Assembly (NCBI GenBank): GCA_035606355.1
Contig: DATNFO010000012.1
Span: 100,498-164,497, forward strand
DNA from: Sulfopaludibacter sp035606355
Lineage (GTDB): Bacteria; Acidobacteriota; Terriglobia; Bryobacterales; Bryobacteraceae
Direction: 5' to 3'
Length of the DNA stretch: 64,000 nt
How positions within the stretch are numbered: the first letter of the stretch is position 1; every line of letters begins with the position of its first letter. The translations under genes were made by a program, and so were the position numbers. Positions 54,901-62,256 of this stretch are shown here, piece after piece. The notes below the pieces were generated by a model. That model had not been told where the DNA came from. It saw only the letters and a program-made list of their open reading frames with translations, and ran no database searches.

Positions 54901-55153
54901 ACTGCGCTTGTACGCGATCGCGATCGAGAAGGCGACGGCTCGTGCGCCGCGCCGCGCATGGCTGCACTTCCTTCGCCCGAATGCCCTGGTGGAAGTAAGC
55001 CTCGCGCCGTCGCTGATCGACGCCCCCGAAGACGTCATCCGCGACTTCCAGGAAGCGCAATCGAATCTCGATTTCCCCTTGATCGAAGGTTCGCACTGCC
55101 ACCGCTGCGCGTATTACCAGGATCTCTGCCCGGCCCCCTTGCCCAAAGGGTAA
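51968..55153 (+). CDS. addA: AddA-like UvrD-family helicase with Fe-S-type nuclease domain
   Basis: A 1061-residue protein. The N-terminal helicase has the Q motif FTPEQQAAID, Walker A GPGSGKTT (about 29), ITFTEKAAANMR, STVHGFCARLL, Walker B MDEFQDTN (about 338), GDINQSIFGFRHA, TVHSAKGLEFPVVF and VAMTRAEQH (about 750). The C-terminal PD-(D/E)XK nuclease has IVDYKTDAV near 955. Unusually it also has SKCPREYF near 850 and CHRCAYYQDLC at the end, a Cys set expected of AddB rather than AddA. Partner of the preceding gene; starts at ATG 51968 (ATGA overlap). Confidence 0.87.
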   Translation: MSETRFTPEQQAAIDVSGPLLDTCVVAGPGSGKTTVLVEYFRGLVAAGIDPQRVLAITFTEKAAANMRKKLAAAFQESPSTRAKLERAWVSTVHGFCARLLKENAVFAGVDPEFYVAGERESWRRQQECMDEAMDSLFQERPAGVRALVRALSSIDFETAVLNAYDAMRGAGVRITDLDRYPVPAGVTLGDIAATSRAIKAEPVTDWKLPQRQELSDALESAERIVSARTPLEALHAVAAFTCNLRSCKRNTGAYNLLKHLKDEQLKSLEYTLVTGHFQRERELLIEILRRFDAAYRTRKTAAGALDFADLEEFAVRLLESRADVRERIRAQFDRILMDEFQDTNGQQSRLLELVRPPDAFYAVGDINQSIFGFRHADPSGFDQYRQTVQATGRRVVPLTANFRSRAQILSAVETVLDGQPGIEPRRLVPGREFESSRNLCVDVMALPEPELEAQWVARRIAEFSGEFELREIAVLVRNTEVLGDFTTAFDAAAIPYVVNRGKGFYESREVNDLVHLLRVIANPRDEISLATVLRSPLVCAGDEALLALRVVSPSGNMGGAFMRLSSEMAASFHAADWDKLTRFRKRLGEWRIRREYCSFDRLLLAAMDDCGYQPENGARGAANIDKFLSHAREASARMSLDEFIAELALLRATNPREPDAPPEDAANAVQIMTVHSAKGLEFPVVFVAAMHKGVESNPPVVAFSRHFGLGARWRSPAVRKDKDDLYQHALRGEWKKRETEESNRLLYVAMTRAEQHLVLSYAGKPAEWAKTLVESLDFDPAAEREQVLTRHAPDGAEWDFRLLVTAKPPDLLTVRAETAVTASATLLPAPPTTGQQDTNATVTDLRLFSKCPREYFLGQYLGFQGRKQKPAESAGLSAAELGTQVHALLAGTPVPEPDAEAVRLAGVFRSSPLARRVEAAARVEREYDFLIALEGIVVQGQIDLWFEENGEIEIVDYKTDAVSATEAHKRAADYALQLRLYAIAIEKATARAPRRAWLHFLRPNALVEVSLAPSLIDAPEDVIRDFQEAQSNLDFPLIEGSHCHRCAYYQDLCPAPLPKG

Positions 55154-55159
55154 AGGATG

Positions 55160-55802
55160 CTCGTAAGATCATTTACCGCTTCCTGACGGGGTCGTGAAAA
55201 AAATCGAATTGCCTTTTTGCCGCATTCAAACGCACTCGCATTCCCGGCACCTTTTACCGCTCCCTTACGGTCACGGCTCCGTATGTGATTCATTCTGCTA
55301 ACGGAGCCGTGACCGTAAGGGAGGGGTAAAAGGTGCATCGAAAGGCGAATGGAGTGCGACGAGAACGGCAGCCGGATTTCTTCACAAACCCGTCAGGGAG
55401 CGGTAAAAGGTGTATCGAAAGGCGAATGGAGTGCGACGAGAACGGCAGCCGGATTTCTTCACAAACCCGTCAGGGAGCGGTAAAAGGTGTTGTATCGAAA
55501 GGCGAATGGAGTGCGACGAGAACGGCAGCCGGATTTCTTCACAAACCCGTCAGGGAGCGGTAAAAGGTGCATCGAAAGTCGAATGGAGTGCGACGAGAAC
55601 GACAGCCGGTTTTTTTCGCAAGCCCGTGATGAAGCGGTAAAAGGTGCATCGAAAGGCGAATGGAGTGCGACGAGAACGACAGCCGGTTTTTTTTTCGCAA
55701 GCCCGTGAGGGAGCGGTAAAAGGTGCATCGAAAGGCGAATGGAGCGCGACGAGAACGGCAGCCGGATTTCTTCACCAGCTCGTGAGGGAGCGGTAAAACG
55801 TG
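55160..55802. repeat. Repeat array 2: inverted unit, 35-18-35 hairpin, six tandem 77-80-base units
   Basis: This fills the gap between addA (+) and a convergent gene (-). Arms 55248-55282 and 55301-55335 pair at 34 of 35 positions with an 18-base loop. The unit start GGTAAAAGGTG recurs at 55325, 55402, 55479, 55559, 55636 and 55715, with a one-base variant at 55792; periods are 77, 77, 80, 77, 79, 77. The first three units are almost identical. To the left, about 55170-55260 aligns with the reverse complement of a unit. ORFs crossing the array change frame each unit and are not genes. Confidence 0.95.
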
Positions 55803-55808
55803 CCGTAT

Positions 55809-56750
55809 TTACCGCCGGATCGCAGCCTTCTTCACCACACCCGGCTTAGCGAACAACTGCTGGAACTGGGCCTCGGGCAGCGACAACGAGATATTTACCG
55901 AATTTCCGCTCGCCGTCACCGTCAGATTCTTGAGCGCCGCCAAGCCCTCGGCATTCTTGCCCGACTGCTGCTGCATTTGCGCCATGTTCACCATCAGTTG
56001 CAACAGCCCGGCCATCGCGGTCGCGTTCTGAGCCGTATCCGTCTGGGCCTGCGCGTTGAATTGAATCGTGCTGCCGAACTTCACGCCGCCGCTCGCCGAT
56101 TGAATCTGCTGCAGAACGTTCGCCGCGGCATTCGAGGGAAGGCCAGGGAGCGTTGTCCCCTTCTTCTCCAGAGTCGCCGGGGGCACCGTGCTGAGGAACC
56201 ATGCATCGTCTGCCGTGCTCAGCTGATTGATCTGCGTGACCACATTCCCGGGAAGCGCCGGAGCGTTGCCCTGCCGGTCGATCGCGCCCTTCACACCCGC
56301 GATATCCCCAGCGACGGCGATGCTTGACCCGAGAAACGCGAACCCATGCTCGTGAGTCGGGTCTTCCAGAATCGTGACTCCCTTATATGTCTCACTCGCG
56401 GCGCCGACCTGGGAAGCCGCCGCCGTAAGCGCGCCCACGTTGAACGTGCCGGAAGCCAGCGCCAGGCCCGTCTTCGGCACACCGTTGCTGCACACCAGGA
56501 CTTCATTCAAGTCCTGCCGGGGATCGAAGCCGATCGCTGCCGTGGCCTGCGTGAACCCGCCATTCGCCGTGATCTGTGTAATCACGTACTTTCCGAACGG
56601 CGACGCCTTGGCCGTCAGCACGTTCACGTCGGCGATCGCGACGGCATCGCCTGGCGCAAGGCTCAAAAGCTGAGGATCCACGGCCGGCATCACGCCGCAG
56701 AATGCCGTCAACATAGCAGCGCTGGTAAGAAATCTTGAAGTCATAACCAT
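55809..56750 (-). CDS. Secreted protein of unknown function
   Basis: About 313 residues with a signal peptide (FLTSAAMLTAFCGVMPA). The remainder (LLSLAPGDAVAIADVNVLTAK, NEVLVCSNGVPKTGLALASGTF, ILEDPTHEHGFAFLGSSIAVAGD, KNLTVTASGNSVNISLSLP) has alternating helices and strands as in a family of acidobacterial secreted proteins I know by pattern only. ATG at 56750 (or 56744) has AGGTGAAAGGG upstream. It lies 23 bases after ribBA. Its 3' end faces repeat array 2. Confidence 0.65.
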   Translation of the reverse strand: MVMTSRFLTSAAMLTAFCGVMPAVDPQLLSLAPGDAVAIADVNVLTAKASPFGKYVITQITANGGFTQATAAIGFDPRQDLNEVLVCSNGVPKTGLALASGTFNVGALTAAASQVGAASETYKGVTILEDPTHEHGFAFLGSSIAVAGDIAGVKGAIDRQGNAPALPGNVVTQINQLSTADDAWFLSTVPPATLEKKGTTLPGLPSNAAANVLQQIQSASGGVKFGSTIQFNAQAQTDTAQNATAMAGLLQLMVNMAQMQQQSGKNAEGLAALKNLTVTASGNSVNISLSLPEAQFQQLFAKPGVVKKAAIRR

Positions 56751-56773
56751 CCGACGAAGCCCTTTCACCTTTA

Positions 56774-57940
56774 TTAACGCGCCTTTCCACCGGAATGTTC
56801 CGCCACCCGCCGTCCGATGGGCACCTGGTCCACGATTTCGATGCCAAACCCCTCCAGCGCCACAATCTTGCGCGGGTGATTGGTCAGCAGCCGGATCGTG
56901 TGCAGCCCCAGGTCGCTCAGGATCTGGGCGCCGATCCCGTGCTCGTGCTGCAATTGCCGCTGGCCGGCCTCGCCCTGATAGTGCATGAACTCGCGTTCGT
57001 GCGACACCAGGCGCGCATCCCCGCGGCCGCCATTCTCCACGCGGAAACCCGGCCCGCTTTCGTGCAGGTACACCAGCACGCCCATTCCTTCTTCCGCGAT
57101 CGCGCGCAGCGAACCGCGCACGAGGTCTCCACAATTGCAGGCCGTCGACCCGAACACATCGCCGAACGCGCAGCGCGAATGCATGCGCACCAGCACGCGT
57201 TCCTGCCCGGACACTTCGCCGCGCACCAGCGCCAGATGATACTCCGGGTCCAGGTCGCTCTTATACGCGATGGTCCGGAATTCGCCGAATTCGGTTTCGA
57301 TGCAGCCCGTTGCGGCGCGCTGCACGAAGCGCTCCGTCTTCATGCGGTAGCGGATCAACTCCGCCACCGAGATCATTTTCAGGTTGTGCCGCGCGCAGTA
57401 CTCGCGCAGTTGCGGCACCCGCGCCATGGTGCCGTCCTCATTCATGATTTCGCAGATCACGCCGGCCGGCGGGAGCCCGGCCATGCGGGCGAGATCCACG
57501 CTTGCCTCGGTCTGCCCGGCGCGCACCAGCACGCCCCCGTCGCGCGCGCGCAGCGGAAACACATGCCCCGGGCGGGCGAGATCTCCCGGACGGCACTCCG
57601 GGTCTAACGCTTTCAAAATCGTGTTGGTTCGGTCGGCGGCCGAAATCCCCGTCGTTACGCCCTCGCGAGCGTCAATCGATTCGCAAAACGCGGTGCCGAA
57701 GTTGGATGTGTTCTGCGCCGTCATCAGCGGCAACCGAAGATAATCGCAGCGCTCGGGAGTCAGCGTCAGGCAGATGAGGCCGCGCCCGTGCGTGGCCATG
57801 AAGTTGATGATCTCCGGGGTTACTTTCTCCGCGGCGATCGTCAAATCGCCTTCATTCTCCCGGTCCTCATCGTCCACCACGACAAGCATGCGGCCGGCGC
57901 GAATCTCCTCTACCGCCTCCGGAACCGTAATAAACGACAT
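56774..57940 (-). CDS. ribBA: RibBA: DHBP synthase with GTP cyclohydrolase II-like domain
   Basis: About 388 residues. The RibB domain (1 to about 200) has DDEDRENEGDL, SIDAREGVTTGISAADR and IMNEDGTMAR, making dihydroxybutanone phosphate for riboflavin. The C-terminal domain keeps the zinc cysteines (SRCAFGDVFGSTACNCG) and LLTNHPRK, but the cyclohydrolase motif EGRGIGL is replaced by ESGPGFRV, and the usual RAGHTEA in RibB reads RAGQTEA. The second domain may be inactive or altered. ATG at 57940 lies 8 bases after a TACAAT box; 57946 is an alternative. Confidence 0.85.
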   Translation of the reverse strand: MSFITVPEAVEEIRAGRMLVVVDDEDRENEGDLTIAAEKVTPEIINFMATHGRGLICLTLTPERCDYLRLPLMTAQNTSNFGTAFCESIDAREGVTTGISAADRTNTILKALDPECRPGDLARPGHVFPLRARDGGVLVRAGQTEASVDLARMAGLPPAGVICEIMNEDGTMARVPQLREYCARHNLKMISVAELIRYRMKTERFVQRAATGCIETEFGEFRTIAYKSDLDPEYHLALVRGEVSGQERVLVRMHSRCAFGDVFGSTACNCGDLVRGSLRAIAEEGMGVLVYLHESGPGFRVENGGRGDARLVSHEREFMHYQGEAGQRQLQHEHGIGAQILSDLGLHTIRLLTNHPRKIVALEGFGIEIVDQVPIGRRVAEHSGGKAR

Positions 57941-57948
57941 ATACATCC

Positions 57949-57954
57949 ATTGTA
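57949..57954 (-). promoter_or_regulatory. -10-like box upstream of ribBA
   Basis: TACAAT on the minus strand, 8 bases before the ATG at 57940, in the 27-base gap after guaA. It implies an internal, leaderless start for ribBA. Confidence 0.45.
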
Positions 57955-57967
57955 GCGGCGAGGCCGG

Positions 57968-59704
57968 CTATTCCCACTCGATCGTGCCCGGAGGCTTATG
58001 CGTCAGATCGTAGAACACGCCCGCGATACCGGGTTCCGCCAGCAGCGCCCGCTGCATTGCTTCGAGCAACTCCGGCGGCATGGTCACCGATTGCGCGGTC
58101 ATGCCGTCCACCGAATCCACCGGCCGCAGCACCACCGAATCCGGAGCCTCCGCCGACCCCAGCGGAATCAGGATCACCGGGAACTGCCACACCTTCCGAT
58201 CGTAATCCGCATCGTGCGACATCCGCCGCACAATCGCATCCGCGCGACGCAACCGCTCGATCCGTTCGCCCGTCAGCGAACAAGCCCGCACCTGCAATTG
58301 AAGGAGCGGCTCGCGTGTCGCGACCGCCGTGATTACGCGATTGACGTTGATCAGCGAATTCACCAGCTCCGTCGCGCGCCCGTGATCCAGAGAATCGATG
58401 GCGAGCACGGGAGCGTAGCTGCGCGAATCCCCCTGCACGCCTACCGAGTTCACCGGAATTACGATGCCGTCGTCCGTCTGCCTCACCGGAGCATCGAACT
58501 CGCTGCACAAGCACCGTATGGCGAGCCCCGGACCCGGGAACGGATGCCGCTCCAGCAACTCCGCGGGAAGCCCGAGCGCCAGACCCGCCTCGCGCACTTC
58601 ATCCTTGTAAAAAGACTTCAGCGGCTCCACAATGCGCCCGCACTCGATCAGTTTCTGGATGCCCGCCACGCGATTGTGATGCGTCTTGATCAGCGACGCC
58701 TTGGCCGTTCCACCCGATTCGATCGTATCCGGATAAATCGTGCCCTGGCCCAGGATCCACTGCTCGTCCATCAGGTGCCGGGATTCCACGATCCGCTCCT
58801 GCACCCGCACGAACTCTTCGCCGATAATGTGGCGCTTCTGTTCCGGATCGGTGACGCCGGCCAGCGCTCCCAGGAATTGATCCGCCGCGTGTTCCACCGT
58901 TACATTCGGAAACTTGCCTACGAAGCCGGTCTCACCTTCGCGCATCAGCCCCGTATCGACATAGACGCCGCGCACGCGGTCCGCACCCAGCGCGAGCGTG
59001 CACAGCGCAAAGGCGACGCTCGAATCCACACCGCCGGAAACGAAGAAGAACACGTTGCGCGAGCCCGCGCAATCGCGAATCTCGCGTTGAATCTCCGGCA
59101 GCCGCTCGCGGGCGTCCCAGTCCTTCCTGCACTCGCAAACGCGGAACACGAAGTTCGTCAGGTAATCGCGGCCGCGCGCTGTGTGCGCTACCTCGGGATG
59201 GAATTGCAGTCCGTACAACTTCTTCTCGGGAGCCGCTATCGCCGCGACGGCGCATGTGCTCGTGCGGCCCGCGACGGCGAACCCCGGCGGCACTGCGTCC
59301 ACCGTGTCGCGATGGCTCATCCAGATCTGCTGCTGCCCCGCAAGTCCGGCGAACAGCGGATCGCTGCGCTCGTCCAGGTGGAGAGTCGCCAACCCGTACT
59401 CGCCTTTTTCGCCACGGCGAACGTCGCCGCCCAGAATATGAGCCATCAATTGCTGGCCGTAGCAAATCCCCAGCACCGGCACATGCAGGTCAAACAATGC
59501 CGGGTCCACCGTAGGACTGCCTGCGTCATAAACGCTGCTGGGGCCGCCCGAAATGATCACTCCGCGAGCGCCCGCAAGCTCAGACGCGGCAGTCTCGCTC
59601 GCACGCACCTCGGCGTAGACACCAAGGTCGCGCACTTTGCGGGTGATGAGGTGGCAATACTGGCCGCCCGCGTCCAAGACAATGATCTGTGGATTGGGAT
59701 TCAA
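57968..59704 (-). CDS. guaA: GMP synthase (glutamine-hydrolysing), eukaryote-type long form
   Basis: A 578-residue enzyme aminating XMP to GMP. The glutaminase domain has VLGICYGQQLMAHILGG and LQFHPEVAHT. The ATP-pyrophosphatase has FVSGGVDSSVAFALC and QGTIYPDTIES. Instead of the usual 510-525 residues it has an insertion, with SVGVQGDSRSY and NVNRVI placed before RADAIVRRM and then FPVILIPL; this order resembles human GMP synthase. C-terminus KPPGTIEWE is standard. Start TTG at 59704, 6 bases after a TACAAT box. Confidence 0.93.
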   Translation of the reverse strand: MNPNPQIIVLDAGGQYCHLITRKVRDLGVYAEVRASETAASELAGARGVIISGGPSSVYDAGSPTVDPALFDLHVPVLGICYGQQLMAHILGGDVRRGEKGEYGLATLHLDERSDPLFAGLAGQQQIWMSHRDTVDAVPPGFAVAGRTSTCAVAAIAAPEKKLYGLQFHPEVAHTARGRDYLTNFVFRVCECRKDWDARERLPEIQREIRDCAGSRNVFFFVSGGVDSSVAFALCTLALGADRVRGVYVDTGLMREGETGFVGKFPNVTVEHAADQFLGALAGVTDPEQKRHIIGEEFVRVQERIVESRHLMDEQWILGQGTIYPDTIESGGTAKASLIKTHHNRVAGIQKLIECGRIVEPLKSFYKDEVREAGLALGLPAELLERHPFPGPGLAIRCLCSEFDAPVRQTDDGIVIPVNSVGVQGDSRSYAPVLAIDSLDHGRATELVNSLINVNRVITAVATREPLLQLQVRACSLTGERIERLRRADAIVRRMSHDADYDRKVWQFPVILIPLGSAEAPDSVVLRPVDSVDGMTAQSVTMPPELLEAMQRALLAEPGIAGVFYDLTHKPPGTIEWE

Positions 59705-59710
59705 ACCCTA

Positions 59711-59716
59711 ATTGTA
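59711..59716 (-). promoter_or_regulatory. -10-like box upstream of guaA
   Basis: TACAAT on the minus strand, 6 bases before the TTG start of guaA. The spacing implies a leaderless transcript, separate from the protease gene upstream. Confidence 0.45.
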
Positions 59717-59739
59717 AGGTACCGGCAGGAGCGCGGCTG

Positions 59740-61308
59740 TTACCGCACCCGTTCCGCCATTACTTTGTGCGCGCGATCCAGCAGCGCCTCGGCTTTGGGC
59801 ATCGCCGCCACGGCCGCCGTTACTTCGGGATCCGTCGCCTCGAAAATGCGATTGCTCTCGTCGACGTTCACGCCCGAGATGTACATTTCCTTGGCGAGAT
59901 ACCGCTTGATCCACTCATTGTCCTTCTGGAAATCCGAATCCTCGAATTTGTACCCGTTGCTGTGCAGGTAATCGCGTAACTGCTTCAACATCGCGTCATC
60001 CGGCATCCAGCCGGACGTGAACTGCTGATCCGGATGCGCCGCGAAATACTGCCGCGAAAAATCGAACAGCCCCTTGCGATACAGTTGCACTTCGAGGGAA
60101 TCGAACGGCGTGGGCTTAAACGTCTCGTCCGGCGTGATTCCACCGCCGCCGTACACTTTGCGCCCGCTATCCGTCGTTTTGACGTCCTTCATATCGTTGT
60201 GCGCGCCGTCTTTGTGCGAGTAATAGTCGTAGAACGAGATGTGGCTATAGTCGCGCTGAATCAGACGGCCGCTGGGCGTGTAAAAATGCGCCGTAGTCAG
60301 CGCCAGTGCCGTCTCGTCGGGCAGTGGAATCACCGTCTGCACGAGGCCCTTGCCGAAGGTGGTCTCCCCCAGAATCCAACCGCGATCATGGTCCTGAAGC
60401 GCACCCGACACAATTTCCGCGGCCGATGCCGAAGATTGGTTCACCACCACCACAATCGGGTAATCGTGCCCATGATTCCCGTGCGCGGCGCGATACACCC
60501 GCTCCGGCGACGACCGCCCGTGCTGCGACACCACCACCTGGCCGCGCCGCAGAAAGTGATCGCACACCGCAACCGCTTCCGTCAGCAGCCCGCCCGGATT
60601 CCCGCGGAGATCAAGCACCAGGCCTTTGACCCGGTCCTCGCCCAAATTTCGCAGGGTGTCCTCGAGTTCGTGACTCGTAGTCTCGCCGAAGCTCGCGATC
60701 TTGACATAGGCATACCCCGGCTTAATCCAGAATCCCGTCACCGTCGGACGGTTAATGTCCTGCCGGATCACGGTGAAGCTCAGATAATCCTTTGCGCCTT
60801 CCCGCGACACGGTAATCTTCACCTTGCTGTTGCGCGGTCCCTTCAGCATGTCCGCGACTTCCGTAGTGGTCAGGCCCTGCGTCGATTTGTCATTGACGAA
60901 AGAAATGACGTCGCCCGGACGGATGCCCGCACGGTAAGCCGGCGACCCCGGAAACGGCCACATCACCACCGTCTGATCGTTGCGCGGTGTCACCTGCATC
61001 CCGACCCCGGAATAATGCCCTTCCTGGTCTTCGCGCAGCAGTTTATACGCTTTCGGGTCGAAGAAGGTCGAATGCGGATCCAGAGTTCGCAACATGCCTG
61101 GAATCGCGCCATCGTAAATGGCTTTGTCCGGCGTCGGCACGGTGGCGGCGTTGGCCTCCACTAGCGAGTACACGTTCGCAAACGCACGAATATCCTGGCC
61201 TACGCTGTTCTGGGCGTGCACCTGGCCGCCGAGCACTCCAGCCAAACCCGCGCACGCCAGCAGAATAGCCGGCAAAATCCAACCCGATAGTGCTTTTTTC
61301 CGGACCAT
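59740..61308 (-). CDS. C-terminal processing protease (S41 family)
   Basis: A 522-residue exported serine protease. The signal peptide or anchor (WILPAILLACAGLAGVLGG) is followed by a helical domain, a PDZ domain (GVGMQVTPRNDQTVVMWPF, AGIRPGDVISFVND; about 95-180), and the S41 core with nucleophile Ser in VNQSSASAAEIVSGAL and the general-base Lys in GETTFGKGLVQT. A C-terminal domain of about 150 residues follows. It degrades or trims periplasmic proteins. Ribosome binding site GAGGGAA before the ATG. Confidence 0.92.
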   Translation of the reverse strand: MVRKKALSGWILPAILLACAGLAGVLGGQVHAQNSVGQDIRAFANVYSLVEANAATVPTPDKAIYDGAIPGMLRTLDPHSTFFDPKAYKLLREDQEGHYSGVGMQVTPRNDQTVVMWPFPGSPAYRAGIRPGDVISFVNDKSTQGLTTTEVADMLKGPRNSKVKITVSREGAKDYLSFTVIRQDINRPTVTGFWIKPGYAYVKIASFGETTSHELEDTLRNLGEDRVKGLVLDLRGNPGGLLTEAVAVCDHFLRRGQVVVSQHGRSSPERVYRAAHGNHGHDYPIVVVVNQSSASAAEIVSGALQDHDRGWILGETTFGKGLVQTVIPLPDETALALTTAHFYTPSGRLIQRDYSHISFYDYYSHKDGAHNDMKDVKTTDSGRKVYGGGGITPDETFKPTPFDSLEVQLYRKGLFDFSRQYFAAHPDQQFTSGWMPDDAMLKQLRDYLHSNGYKFEDSDFQKDNEWIKRYLAKEMYISGVNVDESNRIFEATDPEVTAAVAAMPKAEALLDRAHKVMAERVR

Positions 61309-61354
61309 CCGGCAATTCCCTCTTATCCGTTAGATGCCTGCCGCGCGATTCCGG

Positions 61355-61777
61355 CTACGCCGCTCCGCCCGCGCCCCGCTCGCGATGAATCGCGTCCAAC
61401 ACTCCGTTGACGAACTGCACACTCTCTTCGTTAGAAAACTTACGCGCCAGCTCCAGCGCTTCGTCGATCGTGACCGCGGCCGGCGTTCCCCCACGCGTCA
61501 ACTCGTACACGGCCAGGCGGAGAATGTTCCGATCCACCGCGGGCATGCGCTCCACGCGCCAGTGTTCGGCGTGCCTGGTGATCAACGCGTCCACATCCTC
61601 GATGTGTCCCACTGTCCCGCGAACCAGATCCGCGACAAACTCATCGCGCTCGGGCTTCTCCTCCGAATACAGGGTGTCGTAGTACGCGTTGATAGCGTCG
61701 TCCACCGGCTGATGGCGCGCGTCCCACAAAAACAAAATCTGCAACGCCCTCTGCCTGCTCCGTGTGCGTGATGCCAT
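61355..61777 (-). CDS. nusB: Transcription antitermination factor NusB
   Basis: A 140-residue all-helical RNA-binding protein. Family sequences: SRQRALQILFLWDARH at the N-terminus, ILRLAVYELTRGGTPAAVTIDEALELARKFSNEESVQFVNGVLDAI at the C-terminal half (read as separate conserved helices). It acts with NusE in ribosomal RNA antitermination. The gene overlaps ribH (TAATG), a pairing found in many bacteria. Confidence 0.95.
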   Translation of the reverse strand: MASRTRSRQRALQILFLWDARHQPVDDAINAYYDTLYSEEKPERDEFVADLVRGTVGHIEDVDALITRHAEHWRVERMPAVDRNILRLAVYELTRGGTPAAVTIDEALELARKFSNEESVQFVNGVLDAIHRERGAGGAA

Positions 61778-62253
61778 TACGTAGCCTGGCGAAGAGACCG
61801 CATCAGGTTCGCCATCTCCACTGCCGTCATGGCGGCGTCAAAACCCTTGTTGCCGCCCTTGGCGCCTGCACGGTCGATCGCTTGCTCCAGTGTATTGGTA
61901 GTCAGCACGCCGAAGGCCACGGGAACGCCCGTTTCAACGGATACGTGCGCAACTCCTTTGGCCGCTTCCGATGCCACGTAGTCGAAGTGCGGCGTTTCGC
62001 CGCGAATCACCGCGCTCAAGCAGATGATTGCGTCATACCGATGCTGCCGCGCCACTTCGCCTGCCGCCAGCGGAACCTCCCACGAACCCGGAACCTTCAC
62101 CACATCCACCATCGCCGGGTCTGCGCCCGTGCGCGTCAATGCGTCCATCGCTCCGGCGAGCAGCCGTTCCGTGATGAAGCTATTGAAGCGGCTCACCACA
62201 ATTGCAAAGCGCAGCCCCTCGGCTGAAAGCTTGCCTTCAAATACGTTTGCCAT
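61777..62253 (-). CDS. ribH: 6,7-dimethyl-8-ribityllumazine synthase
   Basis: A 158-residue enzyme that joins the RibA- and RibB-derived products in riboflavin synthesis. Motifs FAIVVSRFNSFITERLLAGA, VPGSWEVPLAA, SAVIRGETPHFDYV, PVAFGVLTTNTLEQAIDRAG and KGFDAAMTAVEMANL all match. Complete. With nusB downstream and the ECH gene 3 bases upstream it is in the middle of an operon; ribBA is three genes away on the same strand. Confidence 0.96.
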   Translation of the reverse strand: MANVFEGKLSAEGLRFAIVVSRFNSFITERLLAGAMDALTRTGADPAMVDVVKVPGSWEVPLAAGEVARQHRYDAIICLSAVIRGETPHFDYVASEAAKGVAHVSVETGVPVAFGVLTTNTLEQAIDRAGAKGGNKGFDAAMTAVEMANLMRSLRQAT

Positions 62254-62256
62254 GTT

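Noticed and set aside
55333..55775. Several overlapping short ORFs on both strands in array 2
   Set aside because: They simply read through the tandem units; unit lengths of 77-80 shift the frame each time, and the same peptides appear in other frames.
55325..55802. A CRISPR-like array
   Set aside because: There is no short conserved repeat with unique spacers; the whole 77-base unit is repeated, and no cas genes are near.
57998..59971. A 657-residue plus-strand ORF opposite guaA
   Set aside because: It mirrors guaA in the antisense frame and has no recognisable domain.
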